From Buchnera aphidicola (Sitobion avenae) (GTDB lineage Bacteria; Pseudomonadota; Gammaproteobacteria; Enterobacterales; Enterobacteriaceae), in the NCBI RefSeq assembly GCF_005082585.1, contig NZ_CP034855.1, positions 186,001 through 250,000 on the forward strand: a DNA stretch of 64,000 nt, given 5' to 3'. A program made the position numbers and the translations under genes. Under the pieces are notes generated by a model. The model was given only the letters and a program-made list of their open reading frames with translations, was not told where the DNA came from and made no database searches. This document shows, in pieces, positions 41,038-52,191 of this stretch (its first letter is position 1; the number at the start of each line of letters is the position of its first letter).

Positions 41038-41064
41038 TTTAATTGCTCTCCTATGAAAGCATTT

Positions 41065-41925
41065 TTAACTTTCATCTAATATATTGAGAATATATTGAGG
41101 TAAATAAAAACTGCTCATATGAATTTTAGCATTATAGTAATTAAAAGCTAACTTTGTATGTTTTATGCGTGATTTTATGTTTTGTAGATTATTTTTATAC
41201 AATTCTGTATTGTTGCTACCCCATGCAAAAATCATTATTCCGCCGTAATAAGTTGGAATATTTGCTTGATAAAATCTTGTATCACAGAAGTGTTTTTTTA
41301 AATTTTTATAAGTAAGAATGCTTTCATTTTTTTGAAGAAAAAAAACACCATTTTGTGCTACAAAAATTCCGTTTTTATTCAAACAATTTTTACAATTAAA
41401 ATAAAATTCTGATAAAAATAAATTTTTCCCACAACTAACAGGATCTGTAGAATCAGATATAATTAAATCAAACTTTTCTTTTGTTTTTTTTGTAAAATTT
41501 AAACCGTCATCAATAATTAATTTTAAACGAGAATCTTGATAAGCGTTTTTACTATGATTGGGAAAATATTTTTTACACAAATTAATAATATCGATATCAA
41601 TCTCTACCATAGTAATATTTTCAATATTTTTATGTCTACATACCTCACGAAGTATGCCTCCATCACCTCCTCCTATTATTAATACGTTTTTTATTGAACC
41701 ATGAGAAAATATAGGTACATGAGTTAGCATTTCATGATATATAAATTCATCACGTTCAGTTGTTTGAACAATATCATCTATCACCATAACTTTGCCAAAG
41801 ATAGAATTTTTAAAAATCATTACTTTTTGATAAGCAGTTTTTTTTTTATATAGTAGTTCTTCAATTAAAAAATATTGTCCAAGATGACAATAAAGTTTTT
41901 CGTGCCATTTTTTTTTCTGATCCAT
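41065..41925 (-). CDS. speE: Spermidine synthase
   Basis: SpeE transfers the aminopropyl group from decarboxylated SAM to putrescine, giving spermidine and methylthioadenosine. The ATG at 41925 (MDQKKKWHEKL) matches E. coli MAEKKQWHETL and gives 286 residues, against 288; an upstream TTG extends the frame without homology. Motifs are DDIVQTTERDEFIYHEMLTHVP, the SAM site VLIIGGGDGGILREV near residue 82, MVEIDIDI, DLIISDSTDPV with the catalytic Asp, and PTYYGGIMIFAWG. No speA, speB or speC lies beside it, so the putrescine source is not shown here. Confidence 0.96.
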   Translation of the reverse strand: MDQKKKWHEKLYCHLGQYFLIEELLYKKKTAYQKVMIFKNSIFGKVMVIDDIVQTTERDEFIYHEMLTHVPIFSHGSIKNVLIIGGGDGGILREVCRHKNIENITMVEIDIDIINLCKKYFPNHSKNAYQDSRLKLIIDDGLNFTKKTKEKFDLIISDSTDPVSCGKNLFLSEFYFNCKNCLNKNGIFVAQNGVFFLQKNESILTYKNLKKHFCDTRFYQANIPTYYGGIMIFAWGSNNTELYKNNLQNIKSRIKHTKLAFNYYNAKIHMSSFYLPQYILNILDES

Positions 41926-42181
41926 GGTTTTATTTATATATCCTATAAAATGCAATGTTATAGATTATTTTGGGATGCATAAAAAATTACGAGTATTTTG
42001 AAATAGTAGATTTTATTTTCAGATTTTTAAAAGAAGGATAATGATTCTTACGAAATAAATTACTTTTAAAAATAATTTTATCACTTATATTAAAAATTTT
42101 TTATAATAACAATTATGAAAAAATTATCTTAAATAAAGGTTATCAAAAATAGTATCAGAATGCTATTATTTATTAAACGGA

Positions 42182-42880
42182 TTACATGTTATTTAGATTT
42201 TCTAAAATTATTTTTACAAATTTGGCAGATTGAAATGATGCAATTGAAATATTTTTTTTGAAATTAAATGTAGCGCTATTATCAGATAAATCAGAGATAG
42301 ATTTTATAACAATTAGAGGAATATTAAATGTATAGCAAACTTGAGCTATTGCTGCGGATTCCATTTCAACGGCTATAGCATGAGGAAATTTATTTTTTAA
42401 ACTTTTTATACGTGAGTTTTTTCTGATAAACGAATCTCCACTAACAATAAGTCCTTTCGTACACTTTAATTCATATTTAGAAGTATTTTTTTTGCAAAAA
42501 TTATATATTTTATCGTTGATAATAAATTTTTCTGGATATTTAGGTACTTGTCCTAAAGCATATCCAAAATTAATTAAATCTACATCGTAGTAACATGTTT
42601 TTTCAGGAATAATAATATCGCCAATTTTTAGCAATGCATTTAAACTACCAGCAGAACCGCTATTGATAATAATATCTGGTTGATATAAGTTAATAAGAGT
42701 CATAGTTGACATGCTGGCAGCAACTTTTCCTATTCCTGATTTTATTAAAAAAATAATATTTTTTTTAAATTTTCCTTGATAAAGTTTAATATTACTAATA
42801 TTGTTTTTTATGTATGGATGTATTATTTTTTTAAGTGTTTTAATTTCTTGATTTATAGCACCTATTATTCCAATTTTCAT
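42182..42880 (-). CDS. mtn: 5'-methylthioadenosine/S-adenosylhomocysteine nucleosidase
   Basis: Mtn (Pfs) splits methylthioadenosine and S-adenosylhomocysteine to adenine and the thioribose. It has 232 residues, the same as E. coli. Motifs are the N-terminal GIIGAINQEIKTLKK with the catalytic Glu, SGIGKVAASMSTMTLI, IINSGSAGSL, the substrate loop AVEMESAAIAQVC near residue 172, and IKSISDLSDN with the catalytic Asp. It clears the methylthioadenosine made by SpeE, whose gene is upstream on the same strand 300 bp away. Confidence 0.97.
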   Translation of the reverse strand: MKIGIIGAINQEIKTLKKIIHPYIKNNISNIKLYQGKFKKNIIFLIKSGIGKVAASMSTMTLINLYQPDIIINSGSAGSLNALLKIGDIIIPEKTCYYDVDLINFGYALGQVPKYPEKFIINDKIYNFCKKNTSKYELKCTKGLIVSGDSFIRKNSRIKSLKNKFPHAIAVEMESAAIAQVCYTFNIPLIVIKSISDLSDNSATFNFKKNISIASFQSAKFVKIILENLNNM

Positions 42881-42947
42881 TTTTATATAACGTATATTTA
42901 AAGATAAAAAAATTATGTAAGATTATCAGATATATCTTGTTGTGTTT

Positions 42948-43292
42948 TTAAATGCTGAATGATGAACCGCATCCACATGTATTTTTTGCATTAGGATTAG
43001 AAACTATAAATTTAGAACCTTCTAAATTTTCTAAATAATCTATTTTACCTCCATATAAATACTGCAAACTAATAGGATCAATAATTAATGAGATATCCGA
43101 TTGAACAATTATAATATCATCTTCATTTATTAAAGTATCAAAGATAAATTGATACTGAAAACCACTGCATCCTCCACCATTTATATAAATTCTTAATTTT
43201 AAATTATTGTTGTCTTTTATTGCAACAAGTTCTTTTATTTTTTTAATTGCTTTTTCGGTAAATGTAAGATAATCTTTAAAAGATTTTTCCAT
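42948..43292 (-). CDS. erpA: Iron-sulfur cluster insertion protein ErpA
   Basis: ErpA is an A-type carrier that hands iron-sulfur clusters to target enzymes. It has 114 residues, exactly as in E. coli. The three conserved Cys are in [11 protein letters not shown] (near residue 42) and the C-terminal [38 protein letters not shown] is the usual core. It stands alone, 67 bp before mtn. In this window possible clients or partners are YfaE and GrxD. Confidence 0.97.
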   Translation of the reverse strand: MEKSFKDYLTFTEKAIKKIKELVAIKDNNNLKLRIYINGGGCSGFQYQFIFDTLINEDDIIIVQSDISLIIDPISLQYLYGGKIDYLENLEGSKFIVSNPNAKNTCGCGSSFSI

Positions 43293-43410
43293 TTTTATTT
43301 TATTCTCATGATATTGTAAAACTTATATATAGTACATATCTTATTAATAATTTTATCATAAATAAATATTTTTTAAAAATGTTATATGCGTGTTTTTAGT
43401 TGAATTAAGA

Positions 43411-43475
43411 CATCCGTGCGCCGATAGAGAAGCTGATCATTATTGGCGCAGGTTGTTAAAGATAATGATATTATT
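43411..43475. other. GC-rich inverted repeats between ftsZ and erpA
   Basis: TGCGCC (43417-43422) and GGCGCA (43445-43450) form an inverted repeat within a stretch noticeably richer in G and C than its surroundings. A second AT-rich hairpin follows (GTTAA...TTAAC, from 43454). On the minus strand it lies downstream of the ftsZ stop, in the place where E. coli has lpxC. No tRNA pattern and no lpxC similarity are visible. It could be the ftsZ terminator, though no U-tract follows, or a small RNA. Confidence 0.4.
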
Positions 43476-43529
43476 AACCAGTACTTAATGAAATATTTTT
43501 AAGAAAGATTTTAATAATTTGAAAAAAAA

Positions 43530-44690
43530 TTAATCCGCTCTTTTACGAAGAAAAGATGGTATATCTAAATATTCTGGTTCTTTTTTAATTTTTTCTTCTG
43601 AGTTTTTTATTTCTTTTTTTATAGTTTTTTTATCAATTTTTGTAGGAGATATATTTAAATATTGGTAACGATAATCCATTAATACTTCTCTAGAAGACTT
43701 GTTTTTTATTTGATTAATATCTGCTGCTGAATGTTTTTCCATTCCAATTCCAGTAGCAACAACTGTTACACGAAGCGTATCATTCATATCAGGATCTAAA
43801 GAAGTACCTATAACAACTGTTGCGTTATCTGAAGCGAAAGATCTAATAGTATTTCCAACTGTTTCAAATTCATCTAACTTTAAATCAAATCCAGCAGTAA
43901 TATTTACTAATACACCCCGAGCTCCAGACAAATCTATATCTTCTAATAAAGGACTGGATATAGCTATTTCTGCAGCTTCTTCTGCGCGATTTTCTCCAGA
44001 AGATATTCCAGTACCCATCATGGCATATCCCATTTCCACCATAACAGTGCGTACATCAGCAAAATCCACGTTCATTAAACCTGGTCTTGTAATTAACTCA
44101 GCAATACCCTGTACAGCTCCTTTTAAAACATTGTTAGCTGCGCTAAAAGCATCAAGTAAAGAAATTCCTCGACTAAGAACTTTTAATAATTTATCATTAG
44201 GAATTGTAATTAAGGAATCAACATATTTTGATAATTCTACTATACCTTGTTCTGCAACGATCATTCTTTTTTTACCCTCAAAATTAAAGGGTTTTGTGAC
44301 TACAGCAACAGTTAAAATACCTAATTCTTTTGCAATTTCTGCTACTACAGGAGCAGCTCCAGTTCCAGTACCCCCTCCCATTCCAGCTGCTATAAAGACC
44401 ATGTCCGAACCATCTAATGCAGATTTTAATAGTTCTTTATCTTCTTCTGCTGATGTACGTCCAATTTCTGGATTAGCTCCAGCACCCAATCCTTTTGTTA
44501 TATTATTGCCTATTTGTATGGTTTGTCCTACTTCTATTTTTCTTAATGCTTGCGCATCAGTATTGACTGCAAAAAACTCTACGCCTTCAATACGTTCTCT
44601 AACCATATGTTCTACTGCGTTTCCACCTCCACCTCCGACGCCAATTACTTTAATTATTGCATTATTACTTAATTCTGAAGATTCAAACAT
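43530..44690 (-). CDS. ftsZ: Cell division protein FtsZ
   Basis: FtsZ is the tubulin-like GTPase that forms the division ring. It has 386 residues, against 383 in E. coli. Motifs are [18 protein letters not shown], the tubulin signature [18 protein letters not shown] near residue 104, the NxDxxD-like [12 protein letters not shown]7 loop near residue 208, a Lys/Glu-rich linker (about 335-370), and the conserved C-terminal peptide [13 protein letters not shown] that binds FtsA and ZipA. It is last in the dcw cluster, 54 bp after ftsA. Conservation is far higher than in ftsL or murF of the same cluster. Confidence 0.98.
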   Translation of the reverse strand: MFESSELSNNAIIKVIGVGGGGGNAVEHMVRERIEGVEFFAVNTDAQALRKIEVGQTIQIGNNITKGLGAGANPEIGRTSAEEDKELLKSALDGSDMVFIAAGMGGGTGTGAAPVVAEIAKELGILTVAVVTKPFNFEGKKRMIVAEQGIVELSKYVDSLITIPNDKLLKVLSRGISLLDAFSAANNVLKGAVQGIAELITRPGLMNVDFADVRTVMVEMGYAMMGTGISSGENRAEEAAEIAISSPLLEDIDLSGARGVLVNITAGFDLKLDEFETVGNTIRSFASDNATVVIGTSLDPDMNDTLRVTVVATGIGMEKHSAADINQIKNKSSREVLMDYRYQYLNISPTKIDKKTIKKEIKNSEEKIKKEPEYLDIPSFLRKRAD

Positions 44691-44744
44691 AATTTATTTC
44701 CATAATATATCTATATTTTATAAAGTTTTGAGTATAATATATTT

Positions 44745-46001
44745 TTAAAATTCTTTTTTAAACCAATTGTTAATTTGTTTTAAAAACTTTTCAAAAAAAG
44801 AAAACTCTTTTTTTTTCTTATCAATATTTGTGTACGATTCTCTTCCATAATGCAACAAACCAATTACTGTTGAGTAATCTGGTTCAGTTACCTTCTCAAT
44901 TAATCCAGAAACGTTAAAAGGCTTAGCAATTCGTACTTTTTTATTAAAAATTTTTTCTGCACAGTCAGTTAAACATGGAATCTTTGATCCACCTCCAGTA
45001 AGCACAATTCCACTTAATAATTCATATTTCTTTCCCTTTTTTTGAAGTTTTTTTTGTATATGAATAATTTCATTATCTATTAAAGATAATAGTTCTATAT
45101 ATCTCGATTCAATTACGTCTATTAATGCATCTTGTTGTAAAGTTTTTTGAAAATTACTATTGATATCAGAAAAATCAATATTTTTTGATGATCCTAAAGA
45201 TGGTTTCATTGTAGAACCATATTTGATTTTCATGTTTTCTGCATCATAATAAGAGGTACTAAAAGCATATGAGATATCACTTGTTACAATATTTCCAGCA
45301 TATGGTATCACTTGGCTATACTGTATGGATCCATCGATATAAATAGTAAAATCTATTGTGCCTCCACCTATATCAATCATACATACACCAAGATTACATT
45401 CATCTTCAGTTAAAACGGCTTTACTCGACGCCAGACCCGAAAAAATAACTTGATCTACTTTTACATCGCATTTTTCTACAGCTTTAATAATATTCTTAGC
45501 CATATTTTGATGGCAAGTAATCAAATGAACTTTTACCTGCATACGTACTCCGGACAAACCTATAGGATTTTTTATTCCGGATTGTTGATCAATTGAATAT
45601 TCTTGAGGTATCACATGTAATATATGATGTTCATTAAGAATTTGAACGGATTTCGCAATATGTATTACATTTTCCAGATCGTCTTTTGTTACTTCATCTT
45701 CAGAAATTGGAACTATACCTATTTCGTTTTGACAATTAATATATTTATTTGATAAAGACATATGTACAGAAGTAATTTGACAATCTGCCATGATTTCAGC
45801 TTTATTAATTGACTCTTGTATACATGAAACTATGGAATCTAAATTATTAATTCTTCCTTTATCTATACCTTTAGACGCACAAGTTCCTAATCCAATGATT
45901 TTAATCGTATCATCTATTAATACTTCTCCTACCAAAGTTACGACTTTAGTAGTACCAATTTCTAATCCTACTACTAATTTTCTGTCTTTTGATATGATCA
46001 T
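44745..46001 (-). CDS. ftsA: Cell division protein FtsA
   Basis: FtsA is an actin-like ATPase that ties FtsZ filaments to the inner membrane. It has 418 residues, against 420 in E. coli. Actin-fold motifs are VVGLEIGTTKVVTLVGE near residue 10, GVCMIDIGGGTIDFTIY near residue 205, and GIVLTGGGSKIPCL near residue 335. The C-terminal amphipathic helix that targets the membrane is kept (FLKQINNWFKKEF). The gene precedes ftsZ. The 185 bp between it and ddlB, where E. coli has ftsQ, hold no recognisable ftsQ. Confidence 0.98.
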   Translation of the reverse strand: MIISKDRKLVVGLEIGTTKVVTLVGEVLIDDTIKIIGLGTCASKGIDKGRINNLDSIVSCIQESINKAEIMADCQITSVHMSLSNKYINCQNEIGIVPISEDEVTKDDLENVIHIAKSVQILNEHHILHVIPQEYSIDQQSGIKNPIGLSGVRMQVKVHLITCHQNMAKNIIKAVEKCDVKVDQVIFSGLASSKAVLTEDECNLGVCMIDIGGGTIDFTIYIDGSIQYSQVIPYAGNIVTSDISYAFSTSYYDAENMKIKYGSTMKPSLGSSKNIDFSDINSNFQKTLQQDALIDVIESRYIELLSLIDNEIIHIQKKLQKKGKKYELLSGIVLTGGGSKIPCLTDCAEKIFNKKVRIAKPFNVSGLIEKVTEPDYSTVIGLLHYGRESYTNIDKKKKEFSFFEKFLKQINNWFKKEF

Positions 46002-46186
46002 TATTTTTAGCCTGTACTATATTTCTTTAATTATTACTTTTTTAATAAAATAATTCTTTATTTTTTATATTCATGATATATTCAAATTTAATAAGTAAAT
46101 TTTATTGTCTTTTTCTTTATTTAAATATTAAGCATTAGATTAGTATTGTTTGGTGTTAATCATCAATTATTTTGATTAACGTTATA

Positions 46187-47119
46187 TTATAATAAATTCT
46201 GATCATTCATATTTAAAATCAACAAAACTAGTTTATCAAATGATATTCCCATGTTTTGTGCGGACATTGGAACTAAACTTCTATTTGTCATGCCAGGTAT
46301 AGTATTAACTTCTAATAACCAAAATTTATTCTCATTATCTAATATCACATCAATTCTTCCACATCCACTACATCCTAGTGTGTTCCACGCTAAGATTGCT
46401 ATCTTTTGCAATTCTGTTTCTTGAAGTATATTTAATCCACTTGGACATGAGTATTGTGTAGAAGAAGACATATATTTAGCATCATAATCATAAAAATTAT
46501 TTTTGGTGGAAATATGAATAGAAGGGAGTACTTTTTCACCTAGAATAGAAATTGTATATTCTTTTCCTTTTATAAATTTTTCAATGAGAATATTATTATC
46601 ATAACTAAAAGCTATTTTTATAGCATTTTTCAGTTGATCAAGACAAGATACTAACGTTATACCTATACTTGATCCTTGATTATTTGGCTTAATTAAAACG
46701 GGGAATCCAAGTTTTAATGTTTTTTTTACTATAAGAGGATATATTGATGCAATATTTTTTTTTTTTGAAATGTAAATGTCAGGTGCGGTTAAAAGACCAC
46801 GAGATTTCCATAATAATTTAGTACGAAATTTATCTATAGAGATTGAAGAAGACATGATCCCGCTACCTGTATAAGGAATATTTAAATATTGAAGGACTCC
46901 TTGAATACTTCCATCTTCGCCACCATATCCATGTAATGAAATATATACCTTATCAAAACCTTCTTGTTTTAATTTCATTATAGAATAATCACGTGTATCG
47001 ATTGGATATGCATTTAATCCAGATTTCAGTAAACTGTTAAGAACAGCATATCCTGATTTGATTGAAATTTCTCTTTCAGAAGATGTTCCTCCTAATAAGA
47101 CAGCTATTTTTTTATTCAT
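46187..47119 (-). CDS. ddlB: D-alanine-D-alanine ligase B
   Basis: DdlB joins two D-alanines with ATP for the peptidoglycan stem. The ATG at 47119 ([17 protein letters not shown]) overlaps the murC stop as ATGA and follows GGAG; a GTG three codons earlier is in frame. It has 310 residues, against 306 in E. coli. ATP-grasp motifs are [26 protein letters not shown] near residue 65, [40 protein letters not shown], and [25 protein letters not shown] near residue 270. It follows murC as in E. coli. Confidence 0.97.
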   Translation of the reverse strand: MNKKIAVLLGGTSSEREISIKSGYAVLNSLLKSGLNAYPIDTRDYSIMKLKQEGFDKVYISLHGYGGEDGSIQGVLQYLNIPYTGSGIMSSSISIDKFRTKLLWKSRGLLTAPDIYISKKKNIASIYPLIVKKTLKLGFPVLIKPNNQGSSIGITLVSCLDQLKNAIKIAFSYDNNILIEKFIKGKEYTISILGEKVLPSIHISTKNNFYDYDAKYMSSSTQYSCPSGLNILQETELQKIAILAWNTLGCSGCGRIDVILDNENKFWLLEVNTIPGMTNRSLVPMSAQNMGISFDKLVLLILNMNDQNLL

Positions 47120-48570
47120 TTGCTCCACTTTTTTATTTTTTTAATTAACATTGTACGTACGATTTTATCTACGTTTCCAGCACCCTGTATTAAAACAATA
47201 TCGTTTCCACTTAATTGAGGCATAAGAGCATCTAATATTAGATTATTATCAGAGATTAAAATAGCATGATTTTTTCCTGTTTTTTTTACATCATTAAAAA
47301 GTGAGAAACTATCTGCTCCTAGAATAAATTTTTCGTTTGAAGAGTATACATTTAATATCAATAAAACATCTACCTTAGATAAAACATAAACGAAATCATT
47401 ATACAAATTATATGTTCTTGTATATCGATGAGGTTGGAATATCATTATTAAGTTTTTATTTGGCCAACTCATTCGTATTGTTTTAATAGTCTTAGATAAC
47501 TCCGTAGGATGATGTCCATAATCATCTATTAACATGCAATTAGTATTTGTACCAATATTTTTCTCAATTGAAAGAAATCCGAGGAATTCAAATCTTCGAC
47601 AAGTACCTTGGAAATTTTTTAGAGATAAAATTATATTGTGACTACTTATGCCTTCATTAATTGCCAGAGCAATTGCAGCTGCAGCATTTAACGCATTATG
47701 TTTACCAGGTATATTCAAAGTTATATTTAATTCTTTTTTATTTTTTAGGATAATTGTGAAATTTCCAAAAAAATAATTTTGTTTGTAAAAAAAAACTCGA
47801 ATATCTGCATTTTTATTGAAGCCATATGTAATTACTTTGCATTTAATATCAGTTAAAATATCACAAATAGCACTATCATCTATACATACTATAGCTATTC
47901 CATCTGATGGAATTTTTTTTAAAAAACATAAAAACGTTTTTTTTAATTTTGCAAAACTATTATTATAATGATCCATGTGATCAGGTTCAATATTAGTTAG
48001 AATCACTATTTTTGGATTTAGATATAGAAAAGAAGAATCACTTTCATCTGCTTCTGCAATAAAGTAGTGAGAAGATCCTAATTGAGCATGAGAATTAATT
48101 GATTTTATTAAACCTCCATTAATTAAAGTGGGATTTATACCGCTTTCGATAAAAATATCTGAAATCATCGAAGTAGTAGTGGTTTTACCATGTGTTCCGG
48201 AAACTGCTATTCCAAATTTAAAATTCATGAATATTTCAAGCATTTCTGCTCTTAATAATATAGGTATATTACGTTTTTTGGCTGCTATAATTTCTTTATT
48301 TTTTTGTGAAATAGCACTAGATTTAATGATGAAATCAATATTTTGAATATTTTTTTCAGAATGTTGAAAATATATAGTTGCTCCTAGATTAATTAATTTT
48401 TTTGTATTAAAACTATTTGATAAATCAGAACCACTGATTTTATATCCTAGTTTTAATAAAATTAAAGCGATTCCTGACATGCCGGAACCACCAATACCAA
48501 TAAGATAAATATTTTTATATTTTTTTTTAGAAATAAAAAAGTTATTTTTTTTTATATCTTGTACATTCAT
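47116..48570 (-). CDS. murC: UDP-N-acetylmuramate-L-alanine ligase
   Basis: MurC adds the first amino acid, L-alanine, to UDP-MurNAc. It has 484 residues, against 491 in E. coli. Mur ligase motifs are [18 protein letters not shown] (UDP site), the P-loop [13 protein letters not shown] near residue 123, [34 protein letters not shown], and [14 protein letters not shown] and FQPHRYTRT. It overlaps ddlB by the ATGA sequence and follows murG by 41 bp. Confidence 0.98.
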   Translation of the reverse strand: MNVQDIKKNNFFISKKKYKNIYLIGIGGSGMSGIALILLKLGYKISGSDLSNSFNTKKLINLGATIYFQHSEKNIQNIDFIIKSSAISQKNKEIIAAKKRNIPILLRAEMLEIFMNFKFGIAVSGTHGKTTTTSMISDIFIESGINPTLINGGLIKSINSHAQLGSSHYFIAEADESDSSFLYLNPKIVILTNIEPDHMDHYNNSFAKLKKTFLCFLKKIPSDGIAIVCIDDSAICDILTDIKCKVITYGFNKNADIRVFFYKQNYFFGNFTIILKNKKELNITLNIPGKHNALNAAAAIALAINEGISSHNIILSLKNFQGTCRRFEFLGFLSIEKNIGTNTNCMLIDDYGHHPTELSKTIKTIRMSWPNKNLIMIFQPHRYTRTYNLYNDFVYVLSKVDVLLILNVYSSNEKFILGADSFSLFNDVKKTGKNHAILISDNNLILDALMPQLSGNDIVLIQGAGNVDKIVRTMLIKKIKKWSK

Positions 48571-48611
48571 ACTTTTATCTTTTCAATTCTACTTTATTGT
48601 AAATGTAAGAT

Positions 48612-49676
48612 TTATGTTTTTTTGGAAATATTATTAATTATATTGAAAATATTTAATATTGAATCGCGAATTCCAAGAGAATAAGCTTTTTTCGCCATTA
48701 AAAAAAGCGTGTCTCGATTTAGAGAATTAAGTAAATTAACAAGCAATTTAGTATTAAATTGTGACTGATCAATTATTTTTGCTGCGCCAATTGATTCTAA
48801 ATCTTGTGCGTTTCGGTGTTGATGTTGATCTTTATGTGGATAAGGTACAAAGATAGCAGCTAACCCTACTATAGATATTTCGCTGACAGTCAATGCTCCA
48901 GAACGACAAATAATTATATCAGCCCATTGATATGCAGCAGATATATTTTTTATAAAACAACTAATTTTATATTGATTTAATTGGAATTTTTCATATTTTT
49001 TTTTTGTTTTTTCTAATTCTTTAAAACCTGTTTGATGCCAAATAATAATTTTTTCTTTTAGTACTAATGATACTTCTGGTAGTATCTGATTTAAAATAGA
49101 AGATCCTTGACTTCCACCAATAACTAGTACTCTTAAAAGACCTTCTCTATTTTTAAAACGATTCATAGGAGAAGGAATGTTTATAATTTTTTCACATACT
49201 GGATTTCCTACTACTTCTGCATTTCTTAAAACTCCAGGATATGCTTGCATGTTTTTTATAGATATTTTAGATAGCCATTGATTTGTAATACCTGCAATTT
49301 TATTTTGTTCATGTAGAATTAATGGAATTCTACAATTCCAAGCAGCAATTCCTCCTGGACCGGATACATATCCCCCGAGTCCTAGTATAATATCTGGAGA
49401 CCAATTTTTTATTATTTTTTTAATATTATAATAAGCGCGTAATATATATATTGGTGAAAGGATTAAATTTTTTAAGCTAGTATTACGTAGTCCCTTAATT
49501 TTAATATAATGTATTTTAATACCATATTTAGGTATTATTTTGGATTCTATACCATTTTTTGTCCCTATCCAATTAACACTCCATCCTTTTTTAATGAGAT
49601 AACGAGCTATAGTTAGTCCTGGAAAAACATGGCCACCACTTCCGCCTGCCATAATTATTATTTTTTTATTAATCAT
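48612..49676 (-). CDS. murG: UDP-GlcNAc:undecaprenyl-PP-MurNAc-pentapeptide GlcNAc transferase
   Basis: MurG makes lipid II from lipid I on the inner face of the membrane. It has 354 residues, against 355 in E. coli. GT28 motifs are the N-terminal G loop [32 protein letters not shown], the HEQNKIAG segment, [16 protein letters not shown] (second G loop, near residue 190), [36 protein letters not shown] (UDP-GlcNAc site, near residue 265). The start overlaps the ftsW stop by ATGA. Confidence 0.98.
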   Translation of the reverse strand: MINKKIIIMAGGSGGHVFPGLTIARYLIKKGWSVNWIGTKNGIESKIIPKYGIKIHYIKIKGLRNTSLKNLILSPIYILRAYYNIKKIIKNWSPDIILGLGGYVSGPGGIAAWNCRIPLILHEQNKIAGITNQWLSKISIKNMQAYPGVLRNAEVVGNPVCEKIINIPSPMNRFKNREGLLRVLVIGGSQGSSILNQILPEVSLVLKEKIIIWHQTGFKELEKTKKKYEKFQLNQYKISCFIKNISAAYQWADIIICRSGALTVSEISIVGLAAIFVPYPHKDQHQHRNAQDLESIGAAKIIDQSQFNTKLLVNLLNSLNRDTLFLMAKKAYSLGIRDSILNIFNIINNISKKT

Positions 49677-50872
49677 CCAGATCCTCTAGGAAATGCTTGC
49701 GATGTTTTTAATCTTATTTCAAAATCGATTCTTAATAGAAGAAAAATAGCAATTGAATTAATAATCAAACTTGACCCGCCATAACTAATAAATGGTAAAG
49801 TAAGTCCTTTAGTTGGTAAAATACCAGTTACAGCACCAACATTAATTAATGTTTGAAAGCCAAACCAAATACCGATAGAACAAGCTAAAAATCCTGGAAA
49901 AATTTGTTCTTTTTCTAAAGCTTTTTGTCCGATATACATAGCGCGCAAAGCAAGTGAAAAAATGAGTAATAAAATTAAAAAAGCACCAATATAACCCAAT
50001 TCTTCACCTATGATAGAAAATATAAAATCACTATGTGCATCTGGCAAATAATCTAGTTTTTGTATTGAATTACCTAGACCTTGTCCTAAGAAGTTTCCAC
50101 GACCCAATGCTATTAATGATTGTGTTAATTGATATCCATTACCAAATGGATCTTCCCAGGGATTCCAAAAAGACAAAACTCTTTTAATACGATAAGGTTC
50201 TAATAATATTAATAAAATTATTGTTAATATGCTAATGGCAATAATAATGCAAAATTGTCCTATTTTAGCACCAGAAATAAATAAAATTGATAAAGTGGTA
50301 AAAAAAAGAACAACTACAGTTCCTAAATCAGGTTCTGCTAACAAAAGAATTGATTGTATAATAATAACACTCATGGGTTTAAAAAAACCCCAGAAATTAT
50401 TACGTACTTCGTTAGATTTTCTTGATAAGTAACTAGATATATAACAAAAAGAGGAAATTTTACATATTTCGGAAGGTTGTATGTGCAAGAAACCTACATT
50501 TATCCATCGGAAAGATCCGTGTATTGAATGGCCGAATAGGAGTACAAAAACTAGTAATAGAATTGAAATGATAAGGATAATATTACTGTTATTTTTCCAA
50601 AAAATAATTGGCATACGTAAAAAAATAAAAGATAATAAAAATATTAAGAAAAGATAAAAAATCTCTCTTTTAATAAAAAAAAATGGATTATGATATATAT
50701 TTTGACTTATAGGAATGGATGTTGAGATAACCATAATTAACCCGATAGAAAATAAACTCAAGGTTAACCATACTAATATACGATCATATAATATAAAAAA
50801 AGAATCTTTTTTATTACATTTTTTTTCAGTATTTTTTTTATTTTTTACATTTTTGTTGTATAAGTGTATCAA
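49673..50872 (-). CDS. ftsW: Peptidoglycan glycosyltransferase FtsW (SEDS family)
   Basis: FtsW polymerises lipid II at the septum together with FtsI. It has 399 residues, against 414 in E. coli. About ten hydrophobic segments are visible. Family motifs are [18 protein letters not shown], the [14 protein letters not shown] loop with the catalytic-region Asp, [22 protein letters not shown], and [19 protein letters not shown]. The N-terminal 25 residues are Lys/Asn-rich cytoplasmic sequence. The start overlaps the murD stop (ATGA). With mrcB decayed, this is the only peptidoglycan polymerase seen in the window. Confidence 0.97.
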   Translation of the reverse strand: MIHLYNKNVKNKKNTEKKCNKKDSFFILYDRILVWLTLSLFSIGLIMVISTSIPISQNIYHNPFFFIKREIFYLFLIFLLSFIFLRMPIIFWKNNSNIILIISILLLVFVLLFGHSIHGSFRWINVGFLHIQPSEICKISSFCYISSYLSRKSNEVRNNFWGFFKPMSVIIIQSILLLAEPDLGTVVVLFFTTLSILFISGAKIGQFCIIIAISILTIILLILLEPYRIKRVLSFWNPWEDPFGNGYQLTQSLIALGRGNFLGQGLGNSIQKLDYLPDAHSDFIFSIIGEELGYIGAFLILLLIFSLALRAMYIGQKALEKEQIFPGFLACSIGIWFGFQTLINVGAVTGILPTKGLTLPFISYGGSSLIINSIAIFLLLRIDFEIRLKTSQAFPRGSG

Positions 50873-52191
50873 GTGATTTCCTTTATTAATTTTATAAAAA
50901 GATTACCCCTCTCTTCAAAATTAGAAAATTGATCTAAACTGCTACATCCAGGAGACAGTAGTACTGTATCACCTGGTTTAACTTGTTGTGAAATTAATAT
51001 CATTGCTTCTTTTAAATTTTCAACATAAATAGATTTTTTTTTATATATTTTTGAAAGTTTAATACCATCTTTTCCAAAACAGTAAATTTTTATTTTTAGT
51101 TTTTTGAAATAAATTTTTAATTTATTAAAATTTCCAGATTTACTATCTCCACCTAATAACAATCTTATTTTTCCTGTTGTTTTTATGGAATTTAAAGCAA
51201 CTTCAGTACTATTTACGTTTGTAGATTTAGAATCATTGATCCAATTTATTCCCTTTTCATTTTTTATTATTTGAAATCGATGAGGCAGGTTTTGAAAATT
51301 TTTAATTACATTTATTGTCTTATTTCTAGGAAATTTCATTGCATCTGAAACAGCAATAGAGACTAATGCATTATTATAATTATGGTAACCATACAATGAG
51401 ATTTCTCTCGTATTCAATATCTTTTTATTTTTAAAAAATAAAAAATTATCTTGATTTTCATGATGTATATGATAATCACTTGTACTAGTTCCAAAACTAA
51501 TCCATTTTTTATTTTTAATATGCGCAAGATCATTTATTAAGTCATCATTTGAATTAGTTATGCAAATTTCCGCTTGATTATAAATAGATATCTTGGTTTT
51601 TTTATATTGTTGAAACCCTTGTGGATATCGATTGATATGATCCTCGCTAATATTGAGAAGAATTGCTATTTTAGATTTTAAAGTAAATGTGTTTTCTAGC
51701 TGAAAACTAGATAATTCTATTATGTATAAATCCGCTGTTTTATCAAGCATTTTTAATACAGGAAAGCCAATATTTCCACCTAAAAAAGATTTATAACCTG
51801 CATTTTGCGCGATTTTTGTTATCATTGTAGCCACAGTGCTTTTCCCATTAGTTCCTGTAATTGAAATAATAGGAACATTTGTTTCTCTAGAAAATAATTC
51901 AATATCGCTAATAATTTCAATTCCTAATGTACGTGCTTTAATTAAAGTAGGTTTCAATGAAGAAATTCCTGGACTTATAATAATTAAATCTGATTCTAAA
52001 ATCCATTTATGTTCTAAGTTTCCTAAACTATATTTAATATTTTTAGGAATCTTAAAAAGATTCTTAGGATTTTTAGACTCGTCAAGAATTTTAGGTCTTA
52101 TTCCTTGTTTTAAAAAAAAATTAATACATGACATTCCTGTCAATCCCATACCTAAAATTAATATTTTTTTACTAAAATAATTATATGACAT
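50869..52191 (-). CDS. murD: UDP-N-acetylmuramoyl-L-alanine-D-glutamate ligase
   Basis: MurD adds D-glutamate to UDP-MurNAc-L-Ala. The ATG at 52191 ([19 protein letters not shown]) shares one base with the mraY stop and follows AAAGG; the frame continues upstream into mraY but that part lacks homology. It has 440 residues, against 438 in E. coli. Motifs are [24 protein letters not shown], the P-loop [13 protein letters not shown] near residue 115, [52 protein letters not shown], and [19 protein letters not shown]. Confidence 0.97.
   Translation of the reverse strand: MSYNYFSKKILILGMGLTGMSCINFFLKQGIRPKILDESKNPKNLFKIPKNIKYSLGNLEHKWILESDLIIISPGISSLKPTLIKARTLGIEIISDIELFSRETNVPIISITGTNGKSTVATMITKIAQNAGYKSFLGGNIGFPVLKMLDKTADLYIIELSSFQLENTFTLKSKIAILLNISEDHINRYPQGFQQYKKTKISIYNQAEICITNSNDDLINDLAHIKNKKWISFGTSTSDYHIHHENQDNFLFFKNKKILNTREISLYGYHNYNNALVSIAVSDAMKFPRNKTINVIKNFQNLPHRFQIIKNEKGINWINDSKSTNVNSTEVALNSIKTTGKIRLLLGGDSKSGNFNKLKIYFKKLKIKIYCFGKDGIKLSKIYKKKSIYVENLKEAMILISQQVKPGDTVLLSPGCSSLDQFSNFEERGNLFIKLIKEIT

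Noticed and set aside
43411-43475. tRNA gene or lpxC remnant between ftsZ and erpA
   Set aside because: No T-loop or acceptor pairing was found, and translation of both strands gave no LpxC motif.
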